Below, piece by piece: positions 30,854 through 38,487 of a stretch of 41,842 nt of DNA. The position numbers and the translations under genes were made by a program. Numbering within the stretch: the stretch's first letter is position 1; each line of letters begins with the position of its first letter. The stretch is from Actinomycetota bacterium (GTDB taxonomy: Bacteria > Actinomycetota > Acidimicrobiia > Acidimicrobiales > Ilumatobacteraceae), in the NCBI GenBank assembly GCA_018882725.1, contig VERK01000002.1, positions 1 to 41,842 of the forward strand, in the 5' to 3' direction. A model generated the notes under the pieces. The model ran no database searches. It was not told the DNA's origin and saw only the letters and a list, made by a program, of their open reading frames with translations.

Positions 30854-32002
30854 TCAGCCGCGTGTGACGGGTTGGCCTCCCCAACCTTCGAGCGCAGCGA
30901 GCGCCTCAGAGAGACTCGAGACCGTGGCGATCTCCAACGACGATCCCACCGCGCGGCGCGCCGCTTCGACATCGGCCGGGTCCTGTCCGGCCGGAACGAT
31001 GAAGTAGCGCGCACCCGAGCGCTGAACCGCGATGGCCTTCTGAACGAGCGCGCCGATCGGACCCACCGAGCCGTCCTCGGCGATCGTGCCCGTGAGGGCC
31101 ACTCCCCCGGGCGGCGACAACTCGCCCGGCGACAACTCGTCGATGAGTGCCACCGTGAACGCCAGGCCAGCCGATGGTCCGCCGATCTCGTCAGTGTCGA
31201 TGCCGATCTCGAAGGGCAGCTTCACCGTGCGCGTGTCACGGGCGTTGAATCCGATGATCGTGCGTTTCGGATCGTCGGGACTGGCCATGAGTTCGACCTT
31301 CACCGTGCGCACTTCGTCGGCCGGAGCATCGAACGGGCGCAGCACGAGACGAATCACGTCGCCGGGCTCGGCATCGGCCAACGCCTTCGACAGATCAGTC
31401 ACCACGTCGATGTCAATCGCGTCGTCGGCCGATCCGGTGTCGTCAGCAGTGAGGTCGACCTTCACGATCGTGTCGCCCACCGACAGCACACGGCAGGCGC
31501 GAAGTTCGGGAGCATCCGGCGGGCAGAGTGCCGGGTCGAAGCCGCCCACCTGAGCCGGACCCATGTCGAACGACGCATCGAGTCCGAGATAGTCGAGCGC
31601 AACGAACGACGCGATCTCCTTGGCCGTCGACATCGCACCGAGTTGGACCGTGCGGTTGGCGTCGGGATCGCAGTCGCCGAATCGCTGCTCACACGTCTGC
31701 ACGTCGACGTATGGATCGATCCAGCCCATGAACGACTGGAGTGGAGCCAGCTCACTACCCAGAGCGGTCACGAAACGAACGCTGCGATTCGGCTCGAAGA
31801 CACCCACACCGTCAGTTTCGCCGTCGATCGAGAGGCGGGGAGCCACCAACTTGGCCCGACCCGGCGCGGTTTCGAAGCGTTGCATCGGCCACACCATCGC
31901 CCCGATCACGACGACCATCACGAGAAAGGCCACAGTGGCGAACGGAACGCCCCACACCGGACGAGTCGTCCCGGCTACTTTGTCGTTTCGAGTGTCACTC
32001 AC
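30854..32002 (-). CDS. Membrane-anchored Lon-like (S16) protease
   Basis: A 382-residue protein from GTG 32002. One N-terminal transmembrane helix (about residues 18-38) anchors the rest outside the cytoplasm. The C-terminal Lon proteolytic domain has catalytic Ser277 in EIGGPSAGLAFT and Lys322 in IGALVQKAIAV, with GTIAEDGSVGPIG between. A PDZ-like region normally precedes this domain in YlbL-type relatives (about residues 180-245); it is weakly visible here. There is no AAA+ ATPase module. These proteins process or degrade envelope proteins. The gene overlaps a divergent small gene by 11 bp at its start. Confidence 0.88.
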   Translation of the reverse strand: MSDTRNDKVAGTTRPVWGVPFATVAFLVMVVVIGAMVWPMQRFETAPGRAKLVAPRLSIDGETDGVGVFEPNRSVRFVTALGSELAPLQSFMGWIDPYVDVQTCEQRFGDCDPDANRTVQLGAMSTAKEIASFVALDYLGLDASFDMGPAQVGGFDPALCPPDAPELRACRVLSVGDTIVKVDLTADDTGSADDAIDIDVVTDLSKALADAEPGDVIRLVLRPFDAPADEVRTVKVELMASPDDPKRTIIGFNARDTRTVKLPFEIGIDTDEIGGPSAGLAFTVALIDELSPGELSPPGGVALTGTIAEDGSVGPIGALVQKAIAVQRSGARYFIVPAGQDPADVEAARRAVGSSLEIATVSSLSEALAALEGWGGQPVTRG

Positions 32003-32312
32003 TGATCTCACCGTTCGTGTCGCCGCGATTGCTGCCTTCGCCTTGCTGGCGTTGATCGCGGTCGGCTGGAGACAGCCTGCCAGACAACGTGCGCGGAGCC
32101 ACCGCACCGAGGCGACGACGTCGCATCGATCGACTCATTCAACGACGCACGGCGTCGACGAACCCGTCGTCACCCTGGGTGACGACGTGAAACAACGAGT
32201 GCTACGTGTCACCGCGCTCGGAGGGATCGCCCTCGTGGTCAGTGCCGTGGTGGCCACCCTCGTGTCGGTTGCGTTGGCCTGGCTCGTCACCAACATCATC
32301 GATCGGCTCTGA
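31992..32312 (+). CDS. Small membrane protein with two hydrophobic segments
   Basis: A 106-residue protein from GTG 31992, with a TACTTT box (31976-31981) ten bases upstream. Residues about 7-25 (LTVRVAAIAAFALLALIAVG) and about 80-102 (GIALVVSAVVATLVSVALAW) are hydrophobic, separated by a basic, Ser/Thr/His-rich segment. It overlaps the start of the divergent Lon-like gene by 11 bp and stops 3 bp before the HEAT-repeat gene, which it probably shares a transcript with. Family not recognised. Confidence 0.55.
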   Translation: MSLTDLTVRVAAIAAFALLALIAVGWRQPARQRARSHRTEATTSHRSTHSTTHGVDEPVVTLGDDVKQRVLRVTALGGIALVVSAVVATLVSVALAWLVTNIIDRL

Positions 32313-32315
32313 CCA

Positions 32316-32909
32316 ATGACCGACGTCCAACACCTCGAGCGACGCCGCACAGTCGTGATCGCCGGCCACACCGGTGATGTCGCCGTCGTTCAGTCGGGTC
32401 TCGACGATTCCGACGCCGGTGTGCGCGAGGCGGCCCTCGGGGCAATGGCCCGACTCGGTGTCTTCGATGCGGAGATGGCTCGGCGCTTCGCCACCGACTC
32501 CGAGCCGCGCGTTCGACGACGGGTGGCCGAGTTGTCAGCGGCGCTCGTCGACTTCGATCTGTTGCCGCTGCTCTCCGATGACGACTCGTCGGTGGTGGAA
32601 ACCGCCGCCTGGGCCTGCGGCGAGCAAGTGGAGATCGCCGACGCGACTCTGCACCGCGTCATCACGTTGGCCACCACGCACGACGACATGCTCGTTCGCG
32701 AAGCTGCGGTGGCGGCTCTCGGTGCCATCGGTGACGAGCGAGGTCTGCCAGCGATTCTTCACGGCTGTTCCGACAAACCTGCAATTCGACGCCGCGCGGT
32801 GCTGGCACTCGCACCGTTCGACGGTCCTGACGTGGAGGCTGCCTTGAAGGCGGCTCTCGACGATCGCGATTGGCAGGTTCGGCAGGCCGCCGAAGATCTG
32901 CTCGGCTGA
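32316..32909 (+). CDS. HEAT-repeat protein
   Basis: A 197-residue protein from ATG 32316 consisting of about six 30-residue HEAT/PBS-lyase-type helical repeats (DDSDAGVREAALGAMARLGV-like, SDEPRVRRRVAELSAAL, HDDMLVREAAVAALGAIGDE, DDRDWQVRQAAEDLLG). Such superhelices usually bind partner proteins or modifying enzymes. No catalytic domain is present. It follows the small membrane gene closely and abuts the convergent GDT1 gene without a gap. Confidence 0.86.
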   Translation: MTDVQHLERRRTVVIAGHTGDVAVVQSGLDDSDAGVREAALGAMARLGVFDAEMARRFATDSEPRVRRRVAELSAALVDFDLLPLLSDDDSSVVETAAWACGEQVEIADATLHRVITLATTHDDMLVREAAVAALGAIGDERGLPAILHGCSDKPAIRRRAVLALAPFDGPDVEAALKAALDDRDWQVRQAAEDLLG

Positions 32910-33476
32910 TCAGAGCCCTTCGACGATCAGCAGCACACCGAACACCACGAACGACACCGTCGCTCCGATTCGGATGGTTCGCTCAGGGAGGCGCGCGCCC
33001 AACTGCTGGCCGACCACGATTGCGAGAGCATCGGCCGCCACCATGCCAAGCGTGGACCCGACCCAGGTGCCCCACGCGCTCTCCTTGGTGGCCAACGTGA
33101 TGGTGGCCAGCATGGTCTTGTCACCCAACTCGGCGAGGAAGAACGCGACGCTGGCTGCGACCACTGCGTTGCGTGTGGACCGTTCGGCGGCTTTCGACTC
33201 GTCTTCGTCGAGCGAATCGCCCCGCCACGTCCAGGCGGCGAACAGCAAGAAGGCGAAGCCGGCGACCACCGCGATGGTGTCGGTGGGAAGTTGCGCACCC
33301 ACCACCGCGCCGATGCCCACGCTGATGGCATGGGTGACCGCGGTGGCGATGGTGATACCAACCAGCACCGGCCAGGCGCGATAGCGAGCCGCGAAGGCCA
33401 ACGCCATGAGCTGGCTCTTGTCGCCGAGTTCGGCCACGAAGATGACGCCGAAACTGAGGAAGAGCGCGGACAACAT
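32910..33476 (-). CDS. GDT1/TMEM165 (UPF0016) family cation transporter
   Basis: A 188-residue protein from ATG 33476 with six transmembrane helices in two homologous halves. Each half holds the family motif E-L-G-D-K-(S/T): FVAELGDKSQLMAL (near residue 14) and FLAELGDKTMLATI (near residue 113). An acidic loop (DSLDEDESKAAERS) separates them. The family moves Mn2+/Ca2+ in exchange for protons. The first three bases of its stop lie immediately next to the HEAT-gene stop. Confidence 0.92.
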   Translation of the reverse strand: MLSALFLSFGVIFVAELGDKSQLMALAFAARYRAWPVLVGITIATAVTHAISVGIGAVVGAQLPTDTIAVVAGFAFLLFAAWTWRGDSLDEDESKAAERSTRNAVVAASVAFFLAELGDKTMLATITLATKESAWGTWVGSTLGMVAADALAIVVGQQLGARLPERTIRIGATVSFVVFGVLLIVEGL

Positions 33477-33492
33477 GAGAGCGCTCCGACAG

Positions 33493-33498
33493 TACAGT
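33493..33498 (+). promoter_or_regulatory. -10 box TACAGT (leaderless start at 33506)
   Basis: TACAGT lies 7 nt before GTG 33506, within the 29-bp divergent gap. Confidence 0.5.
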
Positions 33499-33505
33499 CG
33501 GGCCG

Positions 33506-34975
33506 GTGGGGACCCAAGTATTCGCGCGGCACGTGAGCACGCTTCCCGTCGACGACGATCATCCGTATCGCACCGGAGCGTGGCGTCCGCAGACGACCGA
33601 GTACACCGCCACCGAACTCCCGGTGGTCGGCACGATCCCGCACGATCTCAACGGCGTATATCTGCGCAACACCGAGAATCCACTCCATCCGAACTTCGAG
33701 CGATACCACCCGTTCGATGGCGACGGAATGATCCACATGATGTCGTTCGCCAACGGGGCGGCCGAGTATCGCAATCGTTTTGTTCGCACGATCGGACTCG
33801 AGGTCGAACGCGAGGCCGGTGGAGTTCAGTGGGCCGGCTTGGCCGAATCACCGAAGAAGTCGCCGCGCACCGATGGCTGGGGTGCACGCACTCGCATGAA
33901 AGACGCGTCGAGCACCGATGTGGTCGTGCACGCGGGCGTCGCGTATTCGAGCTTCTATCAATGCGGCGATCTCTACCAGCTCGATCCGCGAACACTCGAC
34001 GATCGCGGGCGCGCGTCCTGGAACGGGAAGTTCCCGTCGTGCGGCGTCTCCGCGCACACCAAGGTCGACGAACTCGCCAACGAGATGTTGTTCTTCAACT
34101 ACGAGACAACTGCACCGTTCATGCACTACGGAGTGGTCGATGCCAACCACGACCTCGTGCACTATGTGCCTATTCCGCTCGCTGGAGCTCGTCTCCCGCA
34201 CGACATGGCGTTCACCGAGAACTTCGCGATTCTCAACGACTGTCCGCTGTTCTGGGATGCCGATCTCGTCGCCAAAGGCGTCTACGCCACCAAGTGGCAC
34301 CCCGAAATGCCCACGCGCTTCGCGGTGATCCCCCGGCGTGGGCAATCGAGCGACATCAGGTGGTTCGAAGCCGACCCCACCTACGTGTTGCACTGGATCA
34401 ACGCCTTCGAGACGCACGATCACGAGGGTCACTGGGTCGTTCTCGACGGTTTCTTCCAACATTCGCCGTCGCCGTACATCCCACCCGACGCCGACATCAA
34501 CACCCGGCTCTTTCGTTTCCTCGATCTCTACGCGATGGACTCACGCCCGTACCGTTGGCGTTTCAACCTCACGACGGGTGAAACCCGCGAGGGACCGTTG
34601 AGCGACGAAGTCACAGAGTTCGGGATGATCAACGGGCGCCACGGCGGTCGGCCGTATCGCTACTACTACTCGGTGGTTCCCACTCCGGGTCGCTTCGAGT
34701 TCGACGGCATCACGCGCAACGATCTGCACACCGGAAAGAAGGAGTCGTACTTGTTCGGGCCAGGAGTGTTCGGTAGCGAAACGGTCATGGCCCCGCGCGA
34801 TGGCGCAACATCGGAAGACGACGGTTACCTGGTCACGTTCACGATCGATGTGAACAACGACGTGTCGGAGTGTCTGGTGTTCGATGCCCAGGGTGTGGCC
34901 GAGGGGCCACTGTGTCGTATCCGCCTACCCGAGCGCATCAGCAGCGGAACCCACGCCTGCTGGTCGCCGACCTGA
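33506..34975 (+). CDS. Carotenoid cleavage oxygenase (RPE65 family)
   Basis: A 489-residue enzyme from GTG 33506. The four iron-binding histidines are in SAHTKVDE, LPHDMAF, LHWINAFE and the last segment SSGTHACW. The N-terminal GVYLRNTENPLHPNFERYHP and FDGDGMIHMM are conserved strands of the seven-bladed propeller. It would cleave carotenoids or related polyenes or lignin-derived stilbenes with molecular oxygen. Divergent from the GDT1 gene; a mycothiol-dependent gene follows 19 bp later. Confidence 0.93.
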   Translation: MGTQVFARHVSTLPVDDDHPYRTGAWRPQTTEYTATELPVVGTIPHDLNGVYLRNTENPLHPNFERYHPFDGDGMIHMMSFANGAAEYRNRFVRTIGLEVEREAGGVQWAGLAESPKKSPRTDGWGARTRMKDASSTDVVVHAGVAYSSFYQCGDLYQLDPRTLDDRGRASWNGKFPSCGVSAHTKVDELANEMLFFNYETTAPFMHYGVVDANHDLVHYVPIPLAGARLPHDMAFTENFAILNDCPLFWDADLVAKGVYATKWHPEMPTRFAVIPRRGQSSDIRWFEADPTYVLHWINAFETHDHEGHWVVLDGFFQHSPSPYIPPDADINTRLFRFLDLYAMDSRPYRWRFNLTTGETREGPLSDEVTEFGMINGRHGGRPYRYYYSVVPTPGRFEFDGITRNDLHTGKKESYLFGPGVFGSETVMAPRDGATSEDDGYLVTFTIDVNNDVSECLVFDAQGVAEGPLCRIRLPERISSGTHACWSPT

Positions 34976-34994
34976 AACCCGAAGAGGTGCACCG

Positions 34995-35639
34995 ATGAGC
35001 GATTTCCTACTACCGACCCCTCAGGTGATCGCCGCATACGAAGGCGTGCGGGAGCGAGTGATCGATCTGCTGCGTACGACGCCGGAGCCCGACGGCGATC
35101 GCGTGGTACCACACTGTCCGTCGTGGACGGTGCGCGAACTCGCGGCGCACCTCGTTGGTCTTCCCGAAGACATCCTCGCCGGACGCATGGAAGGGGTCAC
35201 AACTGACGCGTGGACACAGGCCCAAGTCGAGCGCCATCGCGGTGAGTCACTCACTCAGTTGGCCGACGCGTTCGAGGCGTCGATCGAACCGTTCGCCGCG
35301 ATCCTTCCGCATGTCCCAACTCCCGTGAATTCGCAGATGGTGATGGACGCCGTCACCCACGAACACGATCTGCGGTTGGCTCTGGGTCGCGCCGGGGCTC
35401 GTGACTCCGATGCGGTGGCCGTGGCGGTCGGCTGGTTGCTCGACATGGCCGAGAATCGTTCGAGCGGACTCGGGCGACAATTGCAGTCATCGGGCTTGTC
35501 GTCGTTCGCTCTGCTGCGCGTGATGAGCGGCCGTCGGGCACCGGCGCAGATCGCAGCACTCGGCCTCGACGCCGACTCCTTGGTCGCGTTACTGGCCGGC
35601 ACGCCACTGAAGCCGCCTGCCCAGTCGATCGACGAGTGA
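34995..35639 (+). CDS. Maleylpyruvate isomerase family mycothiol-dependent enzyme
   Basis: A 214-residue DinB-fold protein from ATG 34995 with GAAGAGGT ten bases upstream. The metal triad lies in PSWTVRELAAHLVGLPEDIL and DAVTHEHDLRLAL (H-E-H-D), typical of mycothiol-dependent maleylpyruvate isomerases and related S-transferases. The N-terminal half is the conserved helical metal domain and the C-terminal 60 residues the small SCP2-like part. Mycothiol use is a mark of Actinobacteria. The substrate is not predictable. Confidence 0.88.
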   Translation: MSDFLLPTPQVIAAYEGVRERVIDLLRTTPEPDGDRVVPHCPSWTVRELAAHLVGLPEDILAGRMEGVTTDAWTQAQVERHRGESLTQLADAFEASIEPFAAILPHVPTPVNSQMVMDAVTHEHDLRLALGRAGARDSDAVAVAVGWLLDMAENRSSGLGRQLQSSGLSSFALLRVMSGRRAPAQIAALGLDADSLVALLAGTPLKPPAQSIDE

Positions 35640-35661
35640 CCCGAGCACGGCGGTTGTCGAT

Positions 35662-35680
35662 TTAGTCAATAGTTGACTAA
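35662..35680. promoter_or_regulatory. 19-bp perfect palindrome over the mod promoter
   Basis: TTAGTCAA (35662-35669), TAG spacer, TTGACTAA (35673-35680). It overlaps the -10 TAATCT (35678-35683) and lies just after a -35 TTGTCG (35654-35659, 18-bp spacing). The position is that of a repressor site, with the PadR regulator at the operon end as the natural candidate. Confidence 0.75.
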
Positions 35681-35683
35681 TCT
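35678..35683 (+). promoter_or_regulatory. -10 box TAATCT of the mod operon (leaderless)
   Basis: TAATCT lies 6 nt before ATG 35690; -35 TTGTCG is 18 bp upstream and no ribosome site is seen. Confidence 0.65.
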
Positions 35684-35689
35684 GATCCG

Positions 35690-36430
35690 ATGCGTTTCCG
35701 GGCCGTGTTCATTGTCGCGAGCCTGACGATGATCGGGGTCGCCTGCGGAGGCGACGACGCCGAGCGTCGACAACTCGACGTGATGGCAGCCAGTTCACTC
35801 GCCACAGCCTTCGAGATCCTCGAATCCGAGTTCGAAGCAGCCAATCCCGACATCGACGTTCGCGTCACGACCGGTTCGTCCAGCAACTTGGCTTTGCAGA
35901 TCGAGAACGGTGCACCATCCGATGTGTTCGCGTCGGCTGACGAGTCGACCATGACCAAGGTCGCCGACTTCCTCGTTCCCGACTACCGAGTGTTCGCCAC
36001 CAACCAACTGCAGATCATGGTCGCCCCAGACAACCCGAAGAACATCCGGTCACTCACCGATCTCGAACGCGACGATCTCATAGTGATCACCGCCCAAGAG
36101 GGAGTTCCGGTTCGCAGTTACACCGACGAGATGCTCGCTCGAGCCGGTGTCATCGCCAACTTCCGATCGTTCGAAGCCAATGTGGGTGGCATCGTCACCA
36201 AGATCACGAACGGTGCGGCCGACGCCGGAATCGTCTACCGAACCGACGTGATCGCCGCTGGTTCGCGGGCATCGGGAGTCGACATCCCCGGCGACCAGAA
36301 CGTCATCGCTCGCTATCCGATCGCCGTGCTCGCGAACTCGACTCGACGTGACGAAGCCAATGCGTTCATCGCTTTCCTGGACGGCCCCGGACGCGAGACG
36401 CTCCGAGATTTCGGATTCGGCAGCCCGTGA
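35690..36430 (+). CDS. modA: Molybdate ABC transporter substrate-binding lipoprotein
   Basis: A 246-residue lipoprotein from ATG 35690. Lipobox GVAC with lipidated Cys19. The mature protein begins QLDVMAASSLATAFEILESE, the standard ModA strand, then TTGSSSNLALQIENGAPSDV, FASADE and VYRTDV, all classical anion-binding segments. It binds molybdate or tungstate outside the membrane and delivers it to ModB. First gene of modABC-padR; its stop overlaps the next start by GTGA. Confidence 0.94.
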   Translation: MRFRAVFIVASLTMIGVACGGDDAERRQLDVMAASSLATAFEILESEFEAANPDIDVRVTTGSSSNLALQIENGAPSDVFASADESTMTKVADFLVPDYRVFATNQLQIMVAPDNPKNIRSLTDLERDDLIVITAQEGVPVRSYTDEMLARAGVIANFRSFEANVGGIVTKITNGAADAGIVYRTDVIAAGSRASGVDIPGDQNVIARYPIAVLANSTRRDEANAFIAFLDGPGRETLRDFGFGSP

Positions 36431-37251
36431 AGACCCCGCCTTCGGCGCGTCGCATCCACGACCGAGCACCCTGGCCAGTGGTGGTCGTCGCAACTCTCGC
36501 CATCGCTTTCTTCGCCCTCCCTTTCATCGGGTTGTTGGGACGCACCCCGTGGTCCGATCTCTTCGACGTTCTCGGTGAGAGTCGTGTTCGAACCGCCCTG
36601 TGGTTGTCGATTCGAACGTCGGTTGCCTCGGCCATCGCATCGTTAGCGTTCGGAGTTCCATTGGCCTGGGTTCTCGCCCGCGGTCGATTCCCCGGACGCA
36701 GCGCCGTGCGCGCACTGTGCACGATGTCGATGGTTCTTCCGCCGGTCGTTGGTGGTGTTGCACTCTTCTTCTCGTTCGGTCGCCAAGGGGTGTTCGGACG
36801 ATTCCTCGACGACTGGTTCTCGTTTCAGTTCACGTTCAGCGTGTGGGGTGTGATTCTCGCGCAGACGTTCGTGGCCATGCCCTACCTCGTCCTCACCGTC
36901 GAGGCTGCGATCCGCCAAGCCGACGCTCGTTTCGAGGATGCTGCTCGCTCGCTCGGTGGCTCACGGTGGTACGTGTTCCGACGCATCACGGTTCCTGCCA
37001 TTCGACCAGCGCTCATCGCCGGTGCCGTCTTGGCCTGGGCCCGTGCACTCGGCGAGTTCGGCGCAACCATCACGTTCGCCGGCAACTTCCCAGGCACCAC
37101 CCAAACCATGTCGATCGCGACGTATCTGGCTCTCGACACCGATGCACGTGAGGCCTTGGTTCTCAGCGTCGTCATGATCGCCACTTCGTTCGCGGTGCTG
37201 TTCGGGCTTCGCGACCGTTGGATGGGCGCAGCAACAGGAATGTCCCGATGA
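36427..37251 (+). CDS. modB: Molybdate ABC transporter permease
   Basis: A 274-residue permease from GTG 36427, overlapping the modA stop. Six hydrophobic segments; the coupling EAA loop is DAARSLGGSRWYVFRRITVP, followed by ARALGEFGATITFAGN, the ModB signature. Its stop overlaps the ATPase start by ATGA. Length is within the usual ModB range of 225-280. Confidence 0.94.
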   Translation: MKTPPSARRIHDRAPWPVVVVATLAIAFFALPFIGLLGRTPWSDLFDVLGESRVRTALWLSIRTSVASAIASLAFGVPLAWVLARGRFPGRSAVRALCTMSMVLPPVVGGVALFFSFGRQGVFGRFLDDWFSFQFTFSVWGVILAQTFVAMPYLVLTVEAAIRQADARFEDAARSLGGSRWYVFRRITVPAIRPALIAGAVLAWARALGEFGATITFAGNFPGTTQTMSIATYLALDTDAREALVLSVVMIATSFAVLFGLRDRWMGAATGMSR

Positions 37252-37970
37252 CCCTCGACGCCCGGTTCTCAATCGTCCGTCCCACGTTCTCTCTCGACGT
37301 CGACGTGAACGTCGCACCGGGCGAAACACTCGCGGTTCTCGGTCCGAACGGTGCCGGCAAGACCACGTTGCTGCGAGCGCTCGCCGGTCTGGCTCCGATC
37401 ACTCGTGGTTCGATCAGTCTCGACGGCACCGTGCTCGACGATCCTGAACACTCCGTGTTCGTTCCGGTCGAGAAGCGACCAGTGGGTTTCGTGTTCCAGG
37501 ACTACCTCTTGTTCCCCAACATGACCATCATCGAGAACGTGGCGTTCGGGCTACGCGCTCGCGGAACAGCGCGCGAAGCCGCACGTGCTCGTGCTGGTGA
37601 ACTGCTCGAATGGGTCGGTCTGAGTGAGCACGCGCAGAAGAAGCCCGGTCAGATCAGTGGCGGCCAGGCGCAACGAGTGGCATTGGCCCGAGCCATGGCG
37701 GTGTCGCCGAGATTGCTGCTCCTCGACGAACCGTTGGCTGCTCTCGATGTGACCACTCGCCGATCGGTGCGCACTGATCTGTCACACCTCTTGACCAATG
37801 TCGACAGCGCTCGCATCCTCGTCACGCACGATCCTCGCGATGCACGGGTTCTCGCCGATCGGTTGGTCATCATCGAGGACGGCCGCATCGTACAGAGCGG
37901 ATCATTCGACGGGATCGCGGCCAACCCAGCAACGCCGTACGTGCACGAGTTGCTCGGGGACGTGTCGTGA
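37248..37970 (+). CDS. modC: Molybdate ABC transporter ATPase
   Basis: A 240-residue ATPase from ATG 37248. Walker A GPNGAGKTT, Q-loop VFQDYLLFPNM, signature ISGGQAQRVALARAM, Walker B LLLLDEPLAALD and the H-loop ILVTHD. It lacks the C-terminal Mop/TOBE domain found in the 350-residue enterobacterial ModC, so its regulation by bound molybdate would differ. It is coupled both ways by 4-bp overlaps. Confidence 0.92.
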   Translation: MTLDARFSIVRPTFSLDVDVNVAPGETLAVLGPNGAGKTTLLRALAGLAPITRGSISLDGTVLDDPEHSVFVPVEKRPVGFVFQDYLLFPNMTIIENVAFGLRARGTAREAARARAGELLEWVGLSEHAQKKPGQISGGQAQRVALARAMAVSPRLLLLDEPLAALDVTTRRSVRTDLSHLLTNVDSARILVTHDPRDARVLADRLVIIEDGRIVQSGSFDGIAANPATPYVHELLGDVS

Positions 37971-38485
37971 GTCGGGCCTCACGCAGCGCGAGCGAACTTC
38001 TGCTCGGCGAGTGGGCTTGTCTCGGAGTCATCGCCGAGAAGCCGAGCCACGGATTCGCGGTAGCCACTCGTTTGGCGTCCACCGGAGACCTGGGTCGTAT
38101 CTGGTCGTTGTCGCGACCCCTCACCTACCGCGCCATCGATCAACTCATCGGGCGCGGATATATCGAGACCCGCGGTGAAGAGCCCGGGATCGCCGGTGGC
38201 CAGCGCACCGTGCTGCGCATCACTCGCTCGGGGCGGGCCGCTCTCAACGCTTGGCTCACTCTGCCGGTTCCACACCTTCGTGATCTGCGCAGTGAGTTGT
38301 TACTCAAACTCGAGATTGGCCAACAGGTTGGAGTTCAGCAGGCCTCGATGCTGAAAGAGCAGCGACGAATCGTCGACGGCATCATCCGTGGTCTCGAAAA
38401 GACCATCGACAACGACGACATCGTCACGGCGTGGCGAATCGAATCGGCCGAAGCGGCGCGCCGATTTCTCGACCGGCTCGGCTGA
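37967..38485 (+). CDS. PadR-family transcriptional regulator at the end of modABC
   Basis: A 172-residue protein from GTG 37967, overlapping the modC stop. The winged-helix domain (WACLGVIAEKPSHGFAVATR; RPLTYRAIDQLIGRGYIETR) has the PadR GxxHGY-type turn and wing. The C-terminal 80 residues are a helical dimerisation segment (LRSELLLKLEIGQQ). Its place in the mod operon suggests local control of molybdate uptake instead of ModE; the palindrome before modA is a candidate site. It converges with prfC, two bases apart. Confidence 0.87.
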   Translation: MSRASRSASELLLGEWACLGVIAEKPSHGFAVATRLASTGDLGRIWSLSRPLTYRAIDQLIGRGYIETRGEEPGIAGGQRTVLRITRSGRAALNAWLTLPVPHLRDLRSELLLKLEIGQQVGVQQASMLKEQRRIVDGIIRGLEKTIDNDDIVTAWRIESAEAARRFLDRLG

Positions 38486-38487
38486 CG

